Assembly (NCBI GenBank): GCA_022885665.1
Contig: JAGQDJ010000028.1
Span: 62,001 to 126,000 of the forward strand
Direction: 5' to 3'
Length of the DNA: 64,000 bases
From: Triops longicaudatus
Taxonomy: Eukaryota; Arthropoda; Branchiopoda; Notostraca; Triopsidae
A program made the translations under genes and the position numbers. The notes below the pieces were generated by a model. It was not told the DNA's origin. It did no database searches and saw only the letters and a program-made list of their open reading frames with translations. Positions 49,006 to 60,271 of this stretch are shown here, in pieces; positions within the stretch are counted from its first letter, which is position 1, and every line of letters starts with the position of its first letter.

Positions 49006-51151
49006 TCAAATATCTTTTGAGACGTTGATAACAATCGACGGAACCTCACTACTCGTTGCATTGTAGACTTTACTCATTCGCCATGAATCTTCCGCGGATG
49101 GCTCACTGAATTTGCTATCCGCTGATGACTCGTAATCAATGCTTGACGTTGGCGACGGCACCTCTGCCATTAAGTTCTTGATCTCGACTTGGTCTGCTTT
49201 GAAGCGGGCTTTTTTCCCTGACAAAATCTCGTAGTCATGGTCCATCAGTGCAGCAATATTCCCCATTGAACGCTTGCCGTACTGCCGGCCATATTTGAAG
49301 TCTCTTTGATTTTGCCCTCGATTCTGAGTGACTACCGGGACTTCCGGTACGATGAGAAATTCTTCCTCCTTCTTCGCGAAAGAACGCCCATCTATGACGA
49401 CTTCTGCTGCTACTGTTTCTTCGTCCAAGAATTCCAGCAGACTAGCATCTACGTCTTTACCTTCTTCATAGAATAGGGCCTCCTGAAGTAAGGATCGTGA
49501 CCGACCTACAAAAGCTACGTTTAGCCAAAATCCAGAATCATGCTTATGAAAGCTTTAAAAAGACTACGCTAGCAGTAGGGAAAAATAGGAAAGGAAAAAC
49601 GGGGGAAAATCTTTACCTGCTAGAGGTATTCGAATTTGGTCCCTTCCTTCCTGCAAAGCCCCCTGACCAGGCTCTGAGGTGTTGGGCTGGTATTGTGGAA
49701 GTAAGCATAATGCCAGGGACAAGAGAAGAACCATGAGGCAGGTAGATCCGGGAGCCGGCTTCGCAAGTGCACTTTCTTTGGCCTCCTTCGTGATGCTTTC
49801 TTGGCCTTTGAGAATGGACTGGAGCTTTTTGAGCTGGCTCATAAGTGACTGATTTTGCGTTTCTAGTAAACGAATGCGCTTTTGCAGAGCTGTGTTTTCA
49901 GTCGTGCACGCTTTCACCCTGTAGATTAATAATGTAGATAATTTTGTCACACTCTTTTGCAATAGCTTTTCTTACCTATCTTCCAAACCATCCATATACT
50001 CCCGTTTTCTTTTTCTAGAATCCTGTGCGGAGATTTTGTTTCTGATCTTCCGTCTAATACGTTTGAGTTCCCTTTCTTCTTGCTTCGTAAGAGGGTAATG
50101 GGTGGGCAGTTGAATGCCTTCTCTCTGAAGCATCTTACGTTCTTCATCTATACAGAATGGAAAGTGAGTACTCGTGACGGCGCACGTAATCATATTTACT
50201 CGTAAGATCGATTGGTGGGTACTTGACAGAAGTCTGTTGCTGTAAAGACGCTGATACTGTTGACGCTATATTTTTAATGTTGTTGGGAAGGACTACAAGC
50301 CATAAGGATATAAGACGAATAATTCAGAAATCTTTTTACGACTTTACCTGGTGTAACAGTTTTCTGAAGTCCGGATATGACTGTCTTCAAGTTCTGTGCC
50401 ACCTGCGCTCCTCCATTACGAATGATTTTCACAGTTCTGATGTCTTTCAAATTTAAATCTTTAAGGATAACGGGCAGTAAAAGTGACCGAGTGTTGTTCG
50501 GCTGCACTTGATTGCCACCCTTGGCTACCGCAACAGTAGGCACAGGCGTAACTTTAAGCAAAGTGGACGGACCGCCGGGCTGGGCAGGAATTCCTACAAG
50601 CACACATTAGCAATTTGGGCAAATCTTGGGATTTCGTGCGGCCAATTACCGATATTCATAATTTGTTCCACAGATGAAGGCTCTAACTGTATATCACTAG
50701 TTTCTGAAAGGGGTGAATGACAAAAGTGGTCCGTGCTTTCCGAGCACATCGATGAATCGCAATCCGTAACGCTGACTTGGGGCAAGGGAGAAAACTGTTG
50801 TTCTTGACCGAAGTCACTGGTCACAGACAGACCACTATCCGAAGCACTACTCGCAGGAACATCCTCAGTTTCATATGTGCTATGTTCGGGTGAATTGGGA
50901 GGAAATTCCAAGCCGGGTAAATCTTCCAAAAACCGATCCAAGTCATCAATCTGCTGTCCGTTGAATAATGAATCCAAAAGCTCGTCGCCTGATACAGTGC
51001 TCCATTGTTCGACAGGGATTTGCGTTTCCTTCAAGGCAGATTCCAAAAGGTCTTCCCGGGCAGGTGGGCTACTTGTGTTGCTGCCAAAATCATCAAGCTC
51101 AAATGGATTGTCCAAAAGTGCGTCAAAGACGCCTAAGTCCGTAGAACACAT
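49006..51151 (-). CDS. CREB3L3: CREB3-family ER-anchored bZIP transcription factor (CREB3L3/L4-like)
   Basis: CREB3-type factors are held in the ER membrane and released by S1P/S2P cleavage to activate secretory or stress genes. Minus-strand exons: 51151-50650, 50593-50348, 50256-50200, 50147-49976, 49918-49617, 49505-49006; about 592 residues in frame. The acidic N-terminus (FDALLDNPFELDDFG, DLDRFLEDLPGLEF) fits an activation domain. Exon 4 holds LPTHYPLTKQEERELKRIRR and the basic region NKISAQDSRKRKREYMDGLE; the zipper begins VKACTTENTALQKRI. One membrane segment (CLMVLLLSLALCLL) follows at ~386-400. Candidate S1P sites RIPL (~422) and RSLL (~430) lie on the lumenal side. The wording of the basic region and zipper is closest to CREB3L3/CREB3L4. 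Start ATG 51151 was chosen as the first in-frame ATG. The 50256 exon start is uncertain (50265 also fits). Confidence 0.88.
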
Positions 51152-52158
51152 CGTGTCAGAACTGTTGAGGGTCTTCACCCTCGACACAATGACGCTTACA
51201 CACAATTTCTGGGAAAAAAAAACGGAACGAAAATGTTAAGTGATAATAAACTAGGAGGCGACGCTAACCGTATACACAAGGATTTCACTCAATACTGCAA
51301 TCTATTAGTTATCCTCAACAATGCTACTGATAAGTACGCGAACTACCACCTGTGAACCATTCCAAAGTCTGTACATTCTCACACTGACGAGCGTGTGTGA
51401 CAAAATGTGCGCTTATACAGTCCCTTCTGATGTAAGAATCAATAATGTGGTGTACCTTGTGAGGCTTCCGGTCTGACACTGTGACTAACACTTCCTATTT
51501 TTGCATCATACTAATTCAATATAACTGCACTGGGATAAAATAAGTTAAAGTTGTCCATTCGAAATTCGTCGCCAATTAACAAATGCACAAAGATCGACAT
51601 GGTAGAAAAGACCAACAGCTGCCACACGTAGTCATTTCTACTCTAAGCTTTAGCAAACCACGACGAGACGAGTCGATGATAGAACCTTCGTAAGTTGCGA
51701 AAAAAAGTTGTCAGAAAATGCCGGTGCAAGAGGCATCCGGTTAGTGACCCTTAAATTTAAAGTCCGTTGTTGCTCGAGGCATTTTTGGTACCTTCCCATA
51801 AGGAAGTTTCTTGTAAGGAGATACTAGCAAACGATTTATATGTCAACATTTTATATTGACTACTTAGGTGTAAATGTAGCACTTAATACATATTATAAGC
51901 CCGAAATGATAAGGAACTTATTCTTACATGATTGTTTGTGCCAAACTTGCCACGTCAAAACTAACACCGCTTAGACGTCCACTACGCATTTCCTGATTGG
52001 TTCGTCCCTTAATCGATCAGACCTATCACAGTTTCATTCCACCTTCAGTAATCGATTCTTTCGGGTGTCGATATTCAAGACTGTTTACGTTGTCTGTTTA
52101 TGTGTAGGATCATCCTTGGTTTGCCCATTTTGTGGCACGATTGTCAGTGTGTTCACTC
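51152..52158. other. Bidirectional promoter region of CREB3L and ABHD8
   Basis: The two genes diverge with about 1 kb between start codons. No coding region is seen. A possible splice acceptor (TGTGTAG at about 52101-52107) upstream of the ABHD8 ATG leaves room for a non-coding first exon. Confidence 0.5.
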
Positions 52159-53940
52159 ATGTCGCAGAATAGTGCACATAACCAAACGGAAGAAAGTTTC
52201 ACGCAAAGTGCACAATACAATGGATCAGCACAAAGCATTTGGACCAATTTGCGGAAGTATATACCTTGTATCTCTGATAATCGACGAGTCCAACCACTTG
52301 TTACCACGACAGGCAACTCAAATTTTGTTCTTCTAAGAAAACATTGTAATTATCATGTTGTTCATGTACTGGCTTATGGTACGCGCGAAACCAAAGGAAA
52401 ATTTGACCTTAGACTTGCGGCAAAAGTTTCACAATCGCGATTTTGGACAGGACAAGTCCCGGATGAAGTCGACGGAGTTCCTAGAATCTCGACTTTACAA
52501 GAAAGTAAGGATTATGAATCGGATTCTTCACTTGACGACTACTGGTTTGCGCAGTGGACCGTGCCTATAAGAACTGTGAAAAAACTGAGAGAGAAACGTG
52601 AGGGGTTTGAAAGAAATCGCGAAATTGCTGCTCGGGTTTCGGCCAGGAACTCAGAGACTCCTAAGGTTTTTGGCCCAGCCTCGAAAACGAGGAGTATGTA
52701 TAACGTGCCTTCAGTAACAAGTGTACAACCTAACAATAATCTCACTTCCGATGGGGAAGAACCCTACGAGAAATCTCAAATTGAATCTTTCGCTACTCAG
52801 CAATCACTGCAAATCATTCAAAGAAGCACAGAACAAGCCTCGGCTCTCGTACCTACCATACGTAAACCAGCAACCGAGGTCGCTAGCATCCCCGAAACAC
52901 GTGCTCAACCCCAGAATGACGAGATCGATTCTAAAGCATCAACAGGTCATGTTAACCCAGCGTTTGTGGGGTCCGAGATAAATCCAGACGGCTATTGCTC
53001 AACCGTCCCTAATGTCGAACAAGCCGTGTTACAGACGTCTTCCAATACGCAACAAGAATCTGTCAGAATTCCGAAGCCTTCCCATAAGCCTGTGTTATTT
53101 TTTATTCATGGACTCGGCGGGTCTGCAAGCCAGTGGACCGTTTTAATCAACTATTTTAACGAACTAGGTTACGAGGTCGTGGCACCAGACTTGTTGGGCC
53201 ATGGACTGAGTTCCGCCCCTGATGTACGCAATCTCTATACATTCCGAAATTTGCTTAGTGACTTGGACCAAATTTTCTCGGCTCACATGACCGATGGACG
53301 TAAAAGTGTAATAGTAGGTCACGGTTACGGTTGTGCTTTCGCAGCTGCTTTAACGCGTCAACGGATATCGCAAGTCAGTCTCCTGGTATTGATGAGCTGC
53401 GGCTCGCCAACCATATTAGCCCCGCCAATTCGTTCTACATTACCTGACGTACTCATCAACTGCCTTCAGCCGTGCCTCATGTGTGGCTTAAAAAAGTATG
53501 CTCAACGATTTTTATAAAGGAAAATAAATCTAATCTGTTGCTTTCCTATGTGTTTCAGAGAATCTCTTTATTCTGCCCGAGGGAAAAATATGATGCACGG
53601 AAATCATTATCATCTTCCGGCGTATGTGAAGGATCACATTAGCGCTGGACAGTCCTGGCCAGAAGGCGACGTTGCGTATCATAGACGCATTTCTATACCC
53701 ACATTGTTAATCTATGGCTTAAAAGACCCCCATGTTTCGCTGGTAGAGATGTGCGAAATGGAACGAGTAAGCGAAATATAGTGACTTTTTTAAGAGACGT
53801 AATATATTTTGGGGATATTGTAGACTATTCCTCGTGCCTTCTTGGAGTTAGTACCGAATGCCGGACATGCGGTAATGGTGGATGCAGCAGAATCCGTTTG
53901 CAAAATGGTAGGCAAGTTTTTGGACCATTGGGAACGTTAA
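52159..53940 (+). CDS. ABHD8: ABHD8-like alpha/beta-hydrolase with Ser-to-Gly nucleophile change
   Basis: ABHD8 is an alpha/beta-hydrolase-fold protein whose substrate is not established. Exons: 52159-53495, 53559-53766, 53824-53940, giving 553 residues (human 439; the extra length is a disordered segment at ~110-300). The fold begins at ~310 with LFFIHGLGGSASQW, then GYEVVAPDLLGHGLSSAP, matching human ABHD8 closely. Later motifs are LQPCLMCGLKK, AGQSWPEGDVAYH and IYGLKDPHVSLVE (Asp ~502), then NAGHAVMVDAAESV (His ~530). The nucleophile elbow should read GHSYG; here it is GHGYG, with glycine codon GGT at 53323-53325. The Asp and His of the triad are kept. A single-base change (AGT to GGT) would explain this, so a sequencing error or polymorphism is possible. 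CCDC124 converges from the other side with 193 bases between stop codons. Confidence 0.92.
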
Positions 53941-54045
53941 AAGAAAAAAAGAAATCAACAGGAAGAGGCAATTGTTTTTACCTTTAGTGCGTGTAAAACT
54001 CAAATGGACTTGACTTTTAAATAATGTACACAACATTTGTTATTC

Positions 54046-54051
54046 ATTAAA
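54046..54051 (+). terminator. Possible ABHD8 poly(A) signal (ATTAAA)
   Basis: The common variant hexamer lies 106 bases after the ABHD8 stop codon, inside the short gap to the convergent CCDC124. Confidence 0.5.
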
Positions 54052-54133
54052 CGTTACATTCCTGACTTAACACAAAATTCACTTCGGGTGTCAAAAGTTC
54101 ACAAGCAAATGAGTTTCCGTGGATTATGCAAAA

Positions 54134-55302
54134 TTAGATTTTTTGATTAAATGGATTTTCAGGTGACTTCAACCATTCTTTGTGCAAGAGCTGCTTGATC
54201 TGCGACAGTCGCATGTTTGGATTCTCCTGCTTCAAGCGGGGCAGGTTTTTCTCTTCAAACGCTGTGTATGCTGCTTTCATCCTCTTCTCGGGATGTTTGT
54301 CGGACGGCGCTTTGTCAATACTATGCATTACGGAGGGAATATTGTCAGAATTTAAGACTTGCTGAAGTGATATTATTTCAAACCTTAAAACAGCGATAGC
54401 TTCGTCCACCGTTCGAGCTTCAACTCCTTCGGGAACCAATTTGTTAATATTCTCAGGTAAAGGCGATGTCAAGTGCGTTTCAATGGACTTTGTTGGAGTA
54501 GAGCCCACAACTGCTTGCCGGGCAGCTGCTTCACGTTTCTCATTTTCTGCCTACAAAGCACAAATAATACTGAGATGGATTCTCATGTTTAAAATGAATT
54601 CCGTGCAAAAGCCACAGTATGACATTCGACCGCGTCTTTATTAGAAAGCTAATAAATCGAGACGAATTTTATGAATAAGTTACATCACAAGTTTTAATTG
54701 GTCTGCTAAAGAATGGCTGATTACGACTTAATGGTACAGGAAAAACGGTGTTGAAAACGTACCGTATATCGTACTTAAGATAATAAAAAAAACATGCAAT
54801 CGAAGAAACATTGCAAATCGAAGAAACATTGCAAATCGAAGAAACATGCAATCGAAGAAACATTCCATTCAAAGAAACGTAATATCGACAATAATATAAT
54901 AAAAAGATAATACGAGTACGGTTGAAGAGATGAGTATGGTATACCAAAATTTGAGCACGGGTAACTTTGCTGGCCGTCTGTTTAGCTCCACTTTCTTTTT
55001 TAATTTGCTCTGTCTCTTGTTCTTCTAGGGCTCGTAGCATTGCCTTCTTCTCAAGCTGCTCCTGTTTCTTCTTTTCCATGTCATCCTAACCAAAGTGCTA
55101 GTACTTTATCCATAGAAGGGTTGTCAGTGTTACAGCAACTTACTTTCTTCTGTTGTTTTTTCACGACTTTCTTATCATCATCACGCCAGTACTCATCTTC
55201 CTCTTGGGCTTTCTTCTTTTGTAATTCGGCGCTCTTAGCCGCGTCTTTTCGTTCCTTCGCTGCGACTGCCTTCGAATTTTCTCCCGAGAATTTCTTAGGC
55301 AT
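54134..55302 (-). CDS. CCDC124: Coiled-coil domain-containing protein 124 (Lso2-like ribosome factor)
   Basis: CCDC124 and its yeast relative Lso2 bind the intersubunit/tRNA channel of idle ribosomes and help them resume translation. Minus-strand exons: 55302-55144, 55085-54945, 54550-54384, 54320-54134; 217 residues against 223 in human. It begins MPKKFSGEN as in the family. A long basic coiled coil follows with YWRDDDKKVV and ASKVTRAQI. The conserved C-terminal half has EARTVDEAIAVL, DKHPEKRMKAAYTAFEE and LPRLKQENPNMRLSQIKQLL. The segment 54321-54383 is open and in frame, but the family lacks these 21 residues. Removing it as a GT..AG intron restores a human-like junction (AVL-S-I), so I treat it as an intron. 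The intron 54551-54944 contains a small tandem repeat. Confidence 0.94.
54793..54879. repeat. Tandem repeat, about 5 copies of a 17-18 bp unit
   Basis: The unit CAAATCGAAGAAACATTG is repeated with small changes in CCDC124 intron 2. The last copy is degenerate. Open frames running through it repeat the residues VSSICN, which is an artefact of the repeat. Confidence 0.85.
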
Positions 55303-55787
55303 GTTTTAATGAAACGAGAAAAGTTCTAATAATGTTTACGCAGGGAAAAATTTTCCACTTTCTTATGTAAAATACTGCCATCTATACAAAACTTTTCAAA
55401 CAAACCTGTAAAACGATGGAAAGCGTTTTCTAATAAAAGTGTAATTTGATATTTATGATGTAACTATGTTTCGTTATTAAAAAAAAATTCTCCCCCCGAA
55501 AATTAACCAGATCTCGTAGCTCATGTCAAAGATTTTCACATATTGGACATCGTTGCACAGTCTTTTTAGCTGTGACCCTCTCATTCGCATTTGTGCCTAC
55601 ATTGAAGTACTTGTGGCGGTTCGCTCACTCGGGTACCGCCCCCTTTCCTGGTCGGTTTGATTATTCTTTTGTCACCTTTCTAGCAAAATAAACATACGAA
55701 TAATAACGTGGCAGAGGAGGGTGACATTTACTGCAGTTTCCTACTCTTGACCACGCTACAGCATTATTAGGTATATCAAGAACGATC
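55303..55787. other. Bidirectional promoter region of CCDC124 and GOLM
   Basis: 485 bases separate the two divergent start codons. There are short poly(A)/poly(T) runs and no other gene. It must contain both promoters; no specific site is identifiable. Confidence 0.5.
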
Positions 55788-58700
55788 ATGACGTTGAGGA
55801 GGATTTCACTGAACGAAAAAAGTGGCTTTCCGACGATAAAAACGGTGTTAATGCGATCACGCATCATCTTAGGGGCCATTACACTCTTGATAATCCTAGT
55901 AATAACTCTTAATTATTGGGAAACAAGCTCGCAGAATAATAATTTGGCCAGACAAGTAGATAACTTAGAAGAAAGTCTGAAATTGAGGTACGTACAAATA
56001 CTGTTACTTTGAAAACTTAAATATTTTTCATTTAGTGCGGCGAAACAAGAAGAATTGGAAGAAGAGCTGGGATTGTCGAAAAATAGCTATGATCAATGTA
56101 AACGAGATCAGAAAGAAGTGTCCGTTGAGCTGGACACTTGTAAGCAAGAAGCGGTGGACCGGGAAAGTCAAATTAGCAAGCTGAAGACGGAAATATCTCA
56201 AATGGAAACGACAGTGGTAAGGAAGAATTTTCATTGCTGTTTGATTGGTTAACAAAAATCTGACTATCTCACAGACTAGTCTGCAAAAGAAAGAAAGTGA
56301 GTTGGAAGGAAGTATAAAGAAACAAGCGGGTCAGATCCAAGAGCTTGAGCAGCAGCTTCAGTCCAAGGCAGCCGCATTGTCAGCGGTAGAAGCACAGCTC
56401 AAGCAAGCCGAAACCCTTAAAGAATCTGTAAGTAATACAATCTTGAGAATAATGAGTCGTATTTAATGGTCGTAACTTTGTGTATCTTGTAATGAATTTT
56501 CGTAGCTAAACGTGGATGTCAGAAACTTACAAGAACGCATCAAGTCTCTTGAAAACCAGCAGCTACGTGATAATAACAATGGCCCGGATTCTTCGAAGCC
56601 TAATGTAGACCAAGGTAAGTAACTTGTGTTCATAACTAGCAAGGTGCCAGGCGCTACTCCTACTTAAAAGCTTCTGTATGTTTATTCAGCTGCTTTATTA
56701 CTGTTGGGTTTCTAATTGTTGCGGAAGGATTATACATGTCAGTATTGTCACGTTTAATTGAATACCCTCTTGACAATAATTCGTAGTTTGGAGAAATCAT
56801 CCGGGTCTTCCTGGCGTCCACATAATTCCTAAGTCTTTCAAAGGCATAATATCGCACGGAATACCTGTGCTTTGGCGAGATCCACCTGGCAAAGCCAAAG
56901 CAAAACCGCGGTTTAGCGTGGCAGGTACAAGCAAGCTTTAAAGCTCTCCTGGGTAATTTCGTTTAGTCGGGTGTTTTTACGGTGACGGGTGTAACCAATC
57001 ACAATGACGGTATGTTGCACATACCTATAACCGCTCATCCGTACTTAACATAAAACTCGATTTCTTACAAATTACTCTAAAGCCATGCTTATTAAGGGAT
57101 TTAAGTAACAAAGCGTTTCGACTTCCATTGTGCAGTTTAAAATATTTTTTCCCGAAATCACTTGTCTAGATTCCATAAAACTAGTAATTGTAAATTTCAC
57201 ATGACTGAACTCTTTGCGCGCCTACCTCGTAATAAGTACGTTAAGAAACGTTGATCTTAACCAACTGCATATCAAACTCTTCTGTATTCGTTACCCGCCT
57301 TTTATTTCACAACGATGAGAGCCGTTCCCTAATTAAAATAAAGAGGGGTATTGTCATCAAGGTGATACCCAGAGGGGGGGGGGGCTACGTGGTTAATCCC
57401 AACCCCGAAATTTTTATTTCATAATAGGGAAGATAGGGAAAACCTCAATTACCCAAAATTTACATACAACCCCGCACTGTTTTAGTTGGTAGACGGAAAA
57501 AAGCACAAACTCGAGAAATAGTGCGACTGTTGTCCTTAAAATATGTATATCTAGAGTAGACTAATGTCCTGCTATTTGCAAGACTTTGTATGTAAAGGAT
57601 TTTTAATCTTCGTCCATTTTGTTATCGAAAGAACCTTTCAGCGTGATATCTTGCCTAAGCAAGGAGTTTTAGGAATTGTTCAGCGCATGAGACTTAAGAG
57701 CCAGCGAAAATTTATATTACGTGTATTCAAAGGCAGGACATGTCACAAATTGGAAGAAATGGTTCCGTTAGGTATCTCGCTGAATATAACGCACTGCCGG
57801 GAGTTTATGTGCTCAGCTTTGATGTGGACTGTATGTTTGTGAGATTTCCTAGACTCCGATTAGCACGTCAATGACTATGTACTGCGCTAATATTACAGTG
57901 GAACACTGATTTTGTTAACCCCGATTGTCAAAATTCCTGGTTATATCAACCGCTTGGAAAAAACATATATTCGCTACCAATGGGCTCTTATGGTAGATTT
58001 TGAAGCATTGACTCAAAGATTGTTGAAGATTATCTCGTACTGGCTTCAAAAGAAACATAATTAGAGTAAGAGGAAAATTTACTTTCAATTCTTTTCGCAG
58101 TGGGATTTTCTAAAGCATTCCTCATGTAATAAATACGTGTATATGATGATTTTGTCAACTTTCCGAATTATCAACTATCCTGCGATCCCGGCCAGTTGAC
58201 AGAATTAGAGTTCCACTGTATAATTGTTTCGGTATACGCTACTTTTCTCAAAAAAGACTACAACTTGGACTTATTTCTGCTCTGTTTTGTTATAGGTAGA
58301 GTACAGAATGTCTCAGCTGCAATTGCACAAGCCGATAGCGTACCTAACCGCTACCAAATGGTTGAGGGTGAGGGCGTTGCTAAGGAAGAAGCGAAAAGCA
58401 AAGAAGCTTTTGGACGAGACCCACCAGTGGAAGGGCAAAACTTGAACGATGACGCCATACTAGCCGAACCGAAGCTAGAAGCTCCTCCGAAACCTAACGT
58501 AATTAATGCCGAACCCGCGAACGCCGGTGACGGACAAGCTGTACTGAAACTTCCTCAGCTAAGTAACGCTGGACATAGAGACGCAGCCAAGAACGAAGCT
58601 GTGAACGGCTTGTTGAGCGATCAGCTTTTGGCGGAACCTAGGCAGAATCACCTTCAAGAAAATGCGGAAGACGATCAAGGATTGGCTCTGAAGGATGGCA

Positions 58701-58876
58701 TGAGTAACAATGACGGCGGGGATACAAATAACGAGATAAATGTCGATGTGGGGCCGGTTGTTGAAGAGTTACCCGGCAATGATAAAGCCGCCGCTGCCGC
58801 GAAACATTTAGAGGAAGAAGGTGGCGAAGATGAGAACGATCTTTTAGAGGAGGAGAAAGAACCAGGTTTAGGTTAA
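55788..58876 (+). CDS. GOLM1: Golgi membrane protein GOLM1/GOLM2 homologue
   Basis: GOLM1 (GP73) and GOLM2 (CASC4) are type II Golgi membrane proteins linked to cargo and enzyme trafficking. Exons: 55788-55987, 56036-56216, 56275-56427, 56506-56614, 58296-58876, giving 407 residues (human GOLM1 401). The short basic N-terminus is followed by a membrane anchor at ~25-42 (ILGAITLLIILVITLNYW). NYWETSSQNNNL just after it matches the family's NYW..SSR signature. The lumenal part is a coiled coil (~50-190) rich in Glu, Lys and Gln. The last exon encodes a disordered acidic tail ending in EEE/EKEPGLG, similar in character to GOLM tails. An internal ATG at 55848 would give a shorter cytosolic end. 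One gene probably stands for both vertebrate paralogues. Orthology rests on the anchor signature, topology and length, since coiled coils diverge quickly. Confidence 0.78.
56615..58295 (+). other. Last intron of the GOLM gene (1.7 kb)
   Basis: This intron is far longer than its neighbours (48-78 nt) and contains a copy of the dispersed G/C-run repeat near 57.4 kb. No additional exon that fits the phase and family was recognised. Confidence 0.6.
57371..57450. repeat. Dispersed repeat copy with G11 run
   Basis: AGAGGGGGGGGGGG is followed by CCCCGAAATTTTTA and ATAATAGGGAAGAT. This matches the copy near 37.3 kb in motif order but differs in the length and strand of the G/C run. It probably explains the large size of this intron. 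Confidence 0.5.
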
Positions 58877-60271
58877 GATCTTCGCTCCTTGGAATTGTTT
58901 AAGCAAAACGGAGAATTTCGATTTCAGACCCAATTAAGCAACAATCCCCTTGTGTGAATCTAGCGTTGTAAATATGGTAGAGCACGAAGTAACTTTAGAT
59001 AATGAGGGTCTGTTTCTTTGAATGTGCTGCAAGATTATTGCGCAAGGAGTTGAGCTTTCCATTACCCTGAGCAAAGATTTCAGTGTGATGGTCTTATTAG
59101 TGGGTCCATAAACTACTGCGGTTGCTTGTTTGGAAGTCAATTATGTTGGGTAGGAATTTAGCTGCCTTGATTTTCATTCCCTGTTCAGTGTGTTTTTTCC
59201 TTTTAAACAATTTGCAAGACATTACTTTGTACATTTTGAAGAATAAAAACTCAGAATTTTTGCTGGCATTATGGTTGTACGGTCATTAACGATTAGGCTG
59301 GCTTACTGGTAAAGACTGTTTTGTAAATGTCGTCTTCTTTCGGCAAATGAGAATTCCTAAATAGCAGCAAGCCTTTCTTTCCAATAGCAGGTGTTGCTGT
59401 AGTCCTGTCAAAAAACGGGTCATCTAGTTAGGGAGCAAGTCCGCGTGCAGCCTCTGCAACAAATGAGGTCCCTGGGTAGCTATTCTTCTGACACCCTCAC
59501 ACTAAGAATGCTCGCAATCAGCCAAGCGACAAACGAAGTTGGGTTCTGTCCAACAATGCCCTAGCTCGTCGCCTTTTTTAACAATTCCCCTATCAAACTC
59601 AACCAAACTGGAACGTAATCCGGATCTCGCATTCCTCCTTTTCGCTGCTGTTTGAGCACGAATGAAACAGGAGAGACCGCTTCTCCAGCAACATAGCCAA
59701 ATATTATGCAGGACATGTAGTAGCCAAGTGATATTAGCTACACTGACTGGATCTGCCCTTTAACCCTGTTCTTTGAACCAGTATTATGAAAGCTTGTTTT
59801 ACCGTCGTAAAAAATGGTCGTAAAAATCAAGTTAGCCACCAAACCGTGATCCCACCGCAACACACATTGCTTACTCTAATTCTTTTACTGTAAAGCGGAA
59901 TGTAGGGCTGGATGGCTTGTAAACTCGGGACAGTGCGCGAAGACCGAACCTTGTTTTGCTATTGCGTTTGCGGTTACGCTGGCACTTGTGCAAGACTCCT
60001 CCCCTTATAGCACGTTCGGTCAAAGCGAATCGCCGTATACGGCGGCGGATTGGACGGCGTGCGATACAGAAACTCTGGCATGTGACAAGCCATGGTTTAA
60101 ACGTGGGCAAGGTATGGTAGTAAAGGGCTAGCAGGTCGCCTGCTTCCAAACCGTTTTTATACCAAATTCTTATTCGGATCTGACCAGAAGTCAGGCCAAG
60201 CGACGAAGCTTCCGGTTTACAAAGTGCTGGTGACTTGACAAACTAATCCCTGTATCTTCTATTCTTTGCTG
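58877..60271. other. GOLM 3' UTR and SKOR upstream region
   Basis: About 1.4 kb between two plus-strand genes. The first part is GOLM 3' UTR. A 92-codon minus-strand frame at 59871-60149 is Arg-rich without a recognisable domain. The stretch before 60272 should hold the SKOR promoter. Confidence 0.5.
59242..59247 (+). terminator. GOLM poly(A) signal (AATAAA)
   Basis: Canonical hexamer 366 bases after the GOLM stop codon on the same strand, with no closer alternative. Confidence 0.6.
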
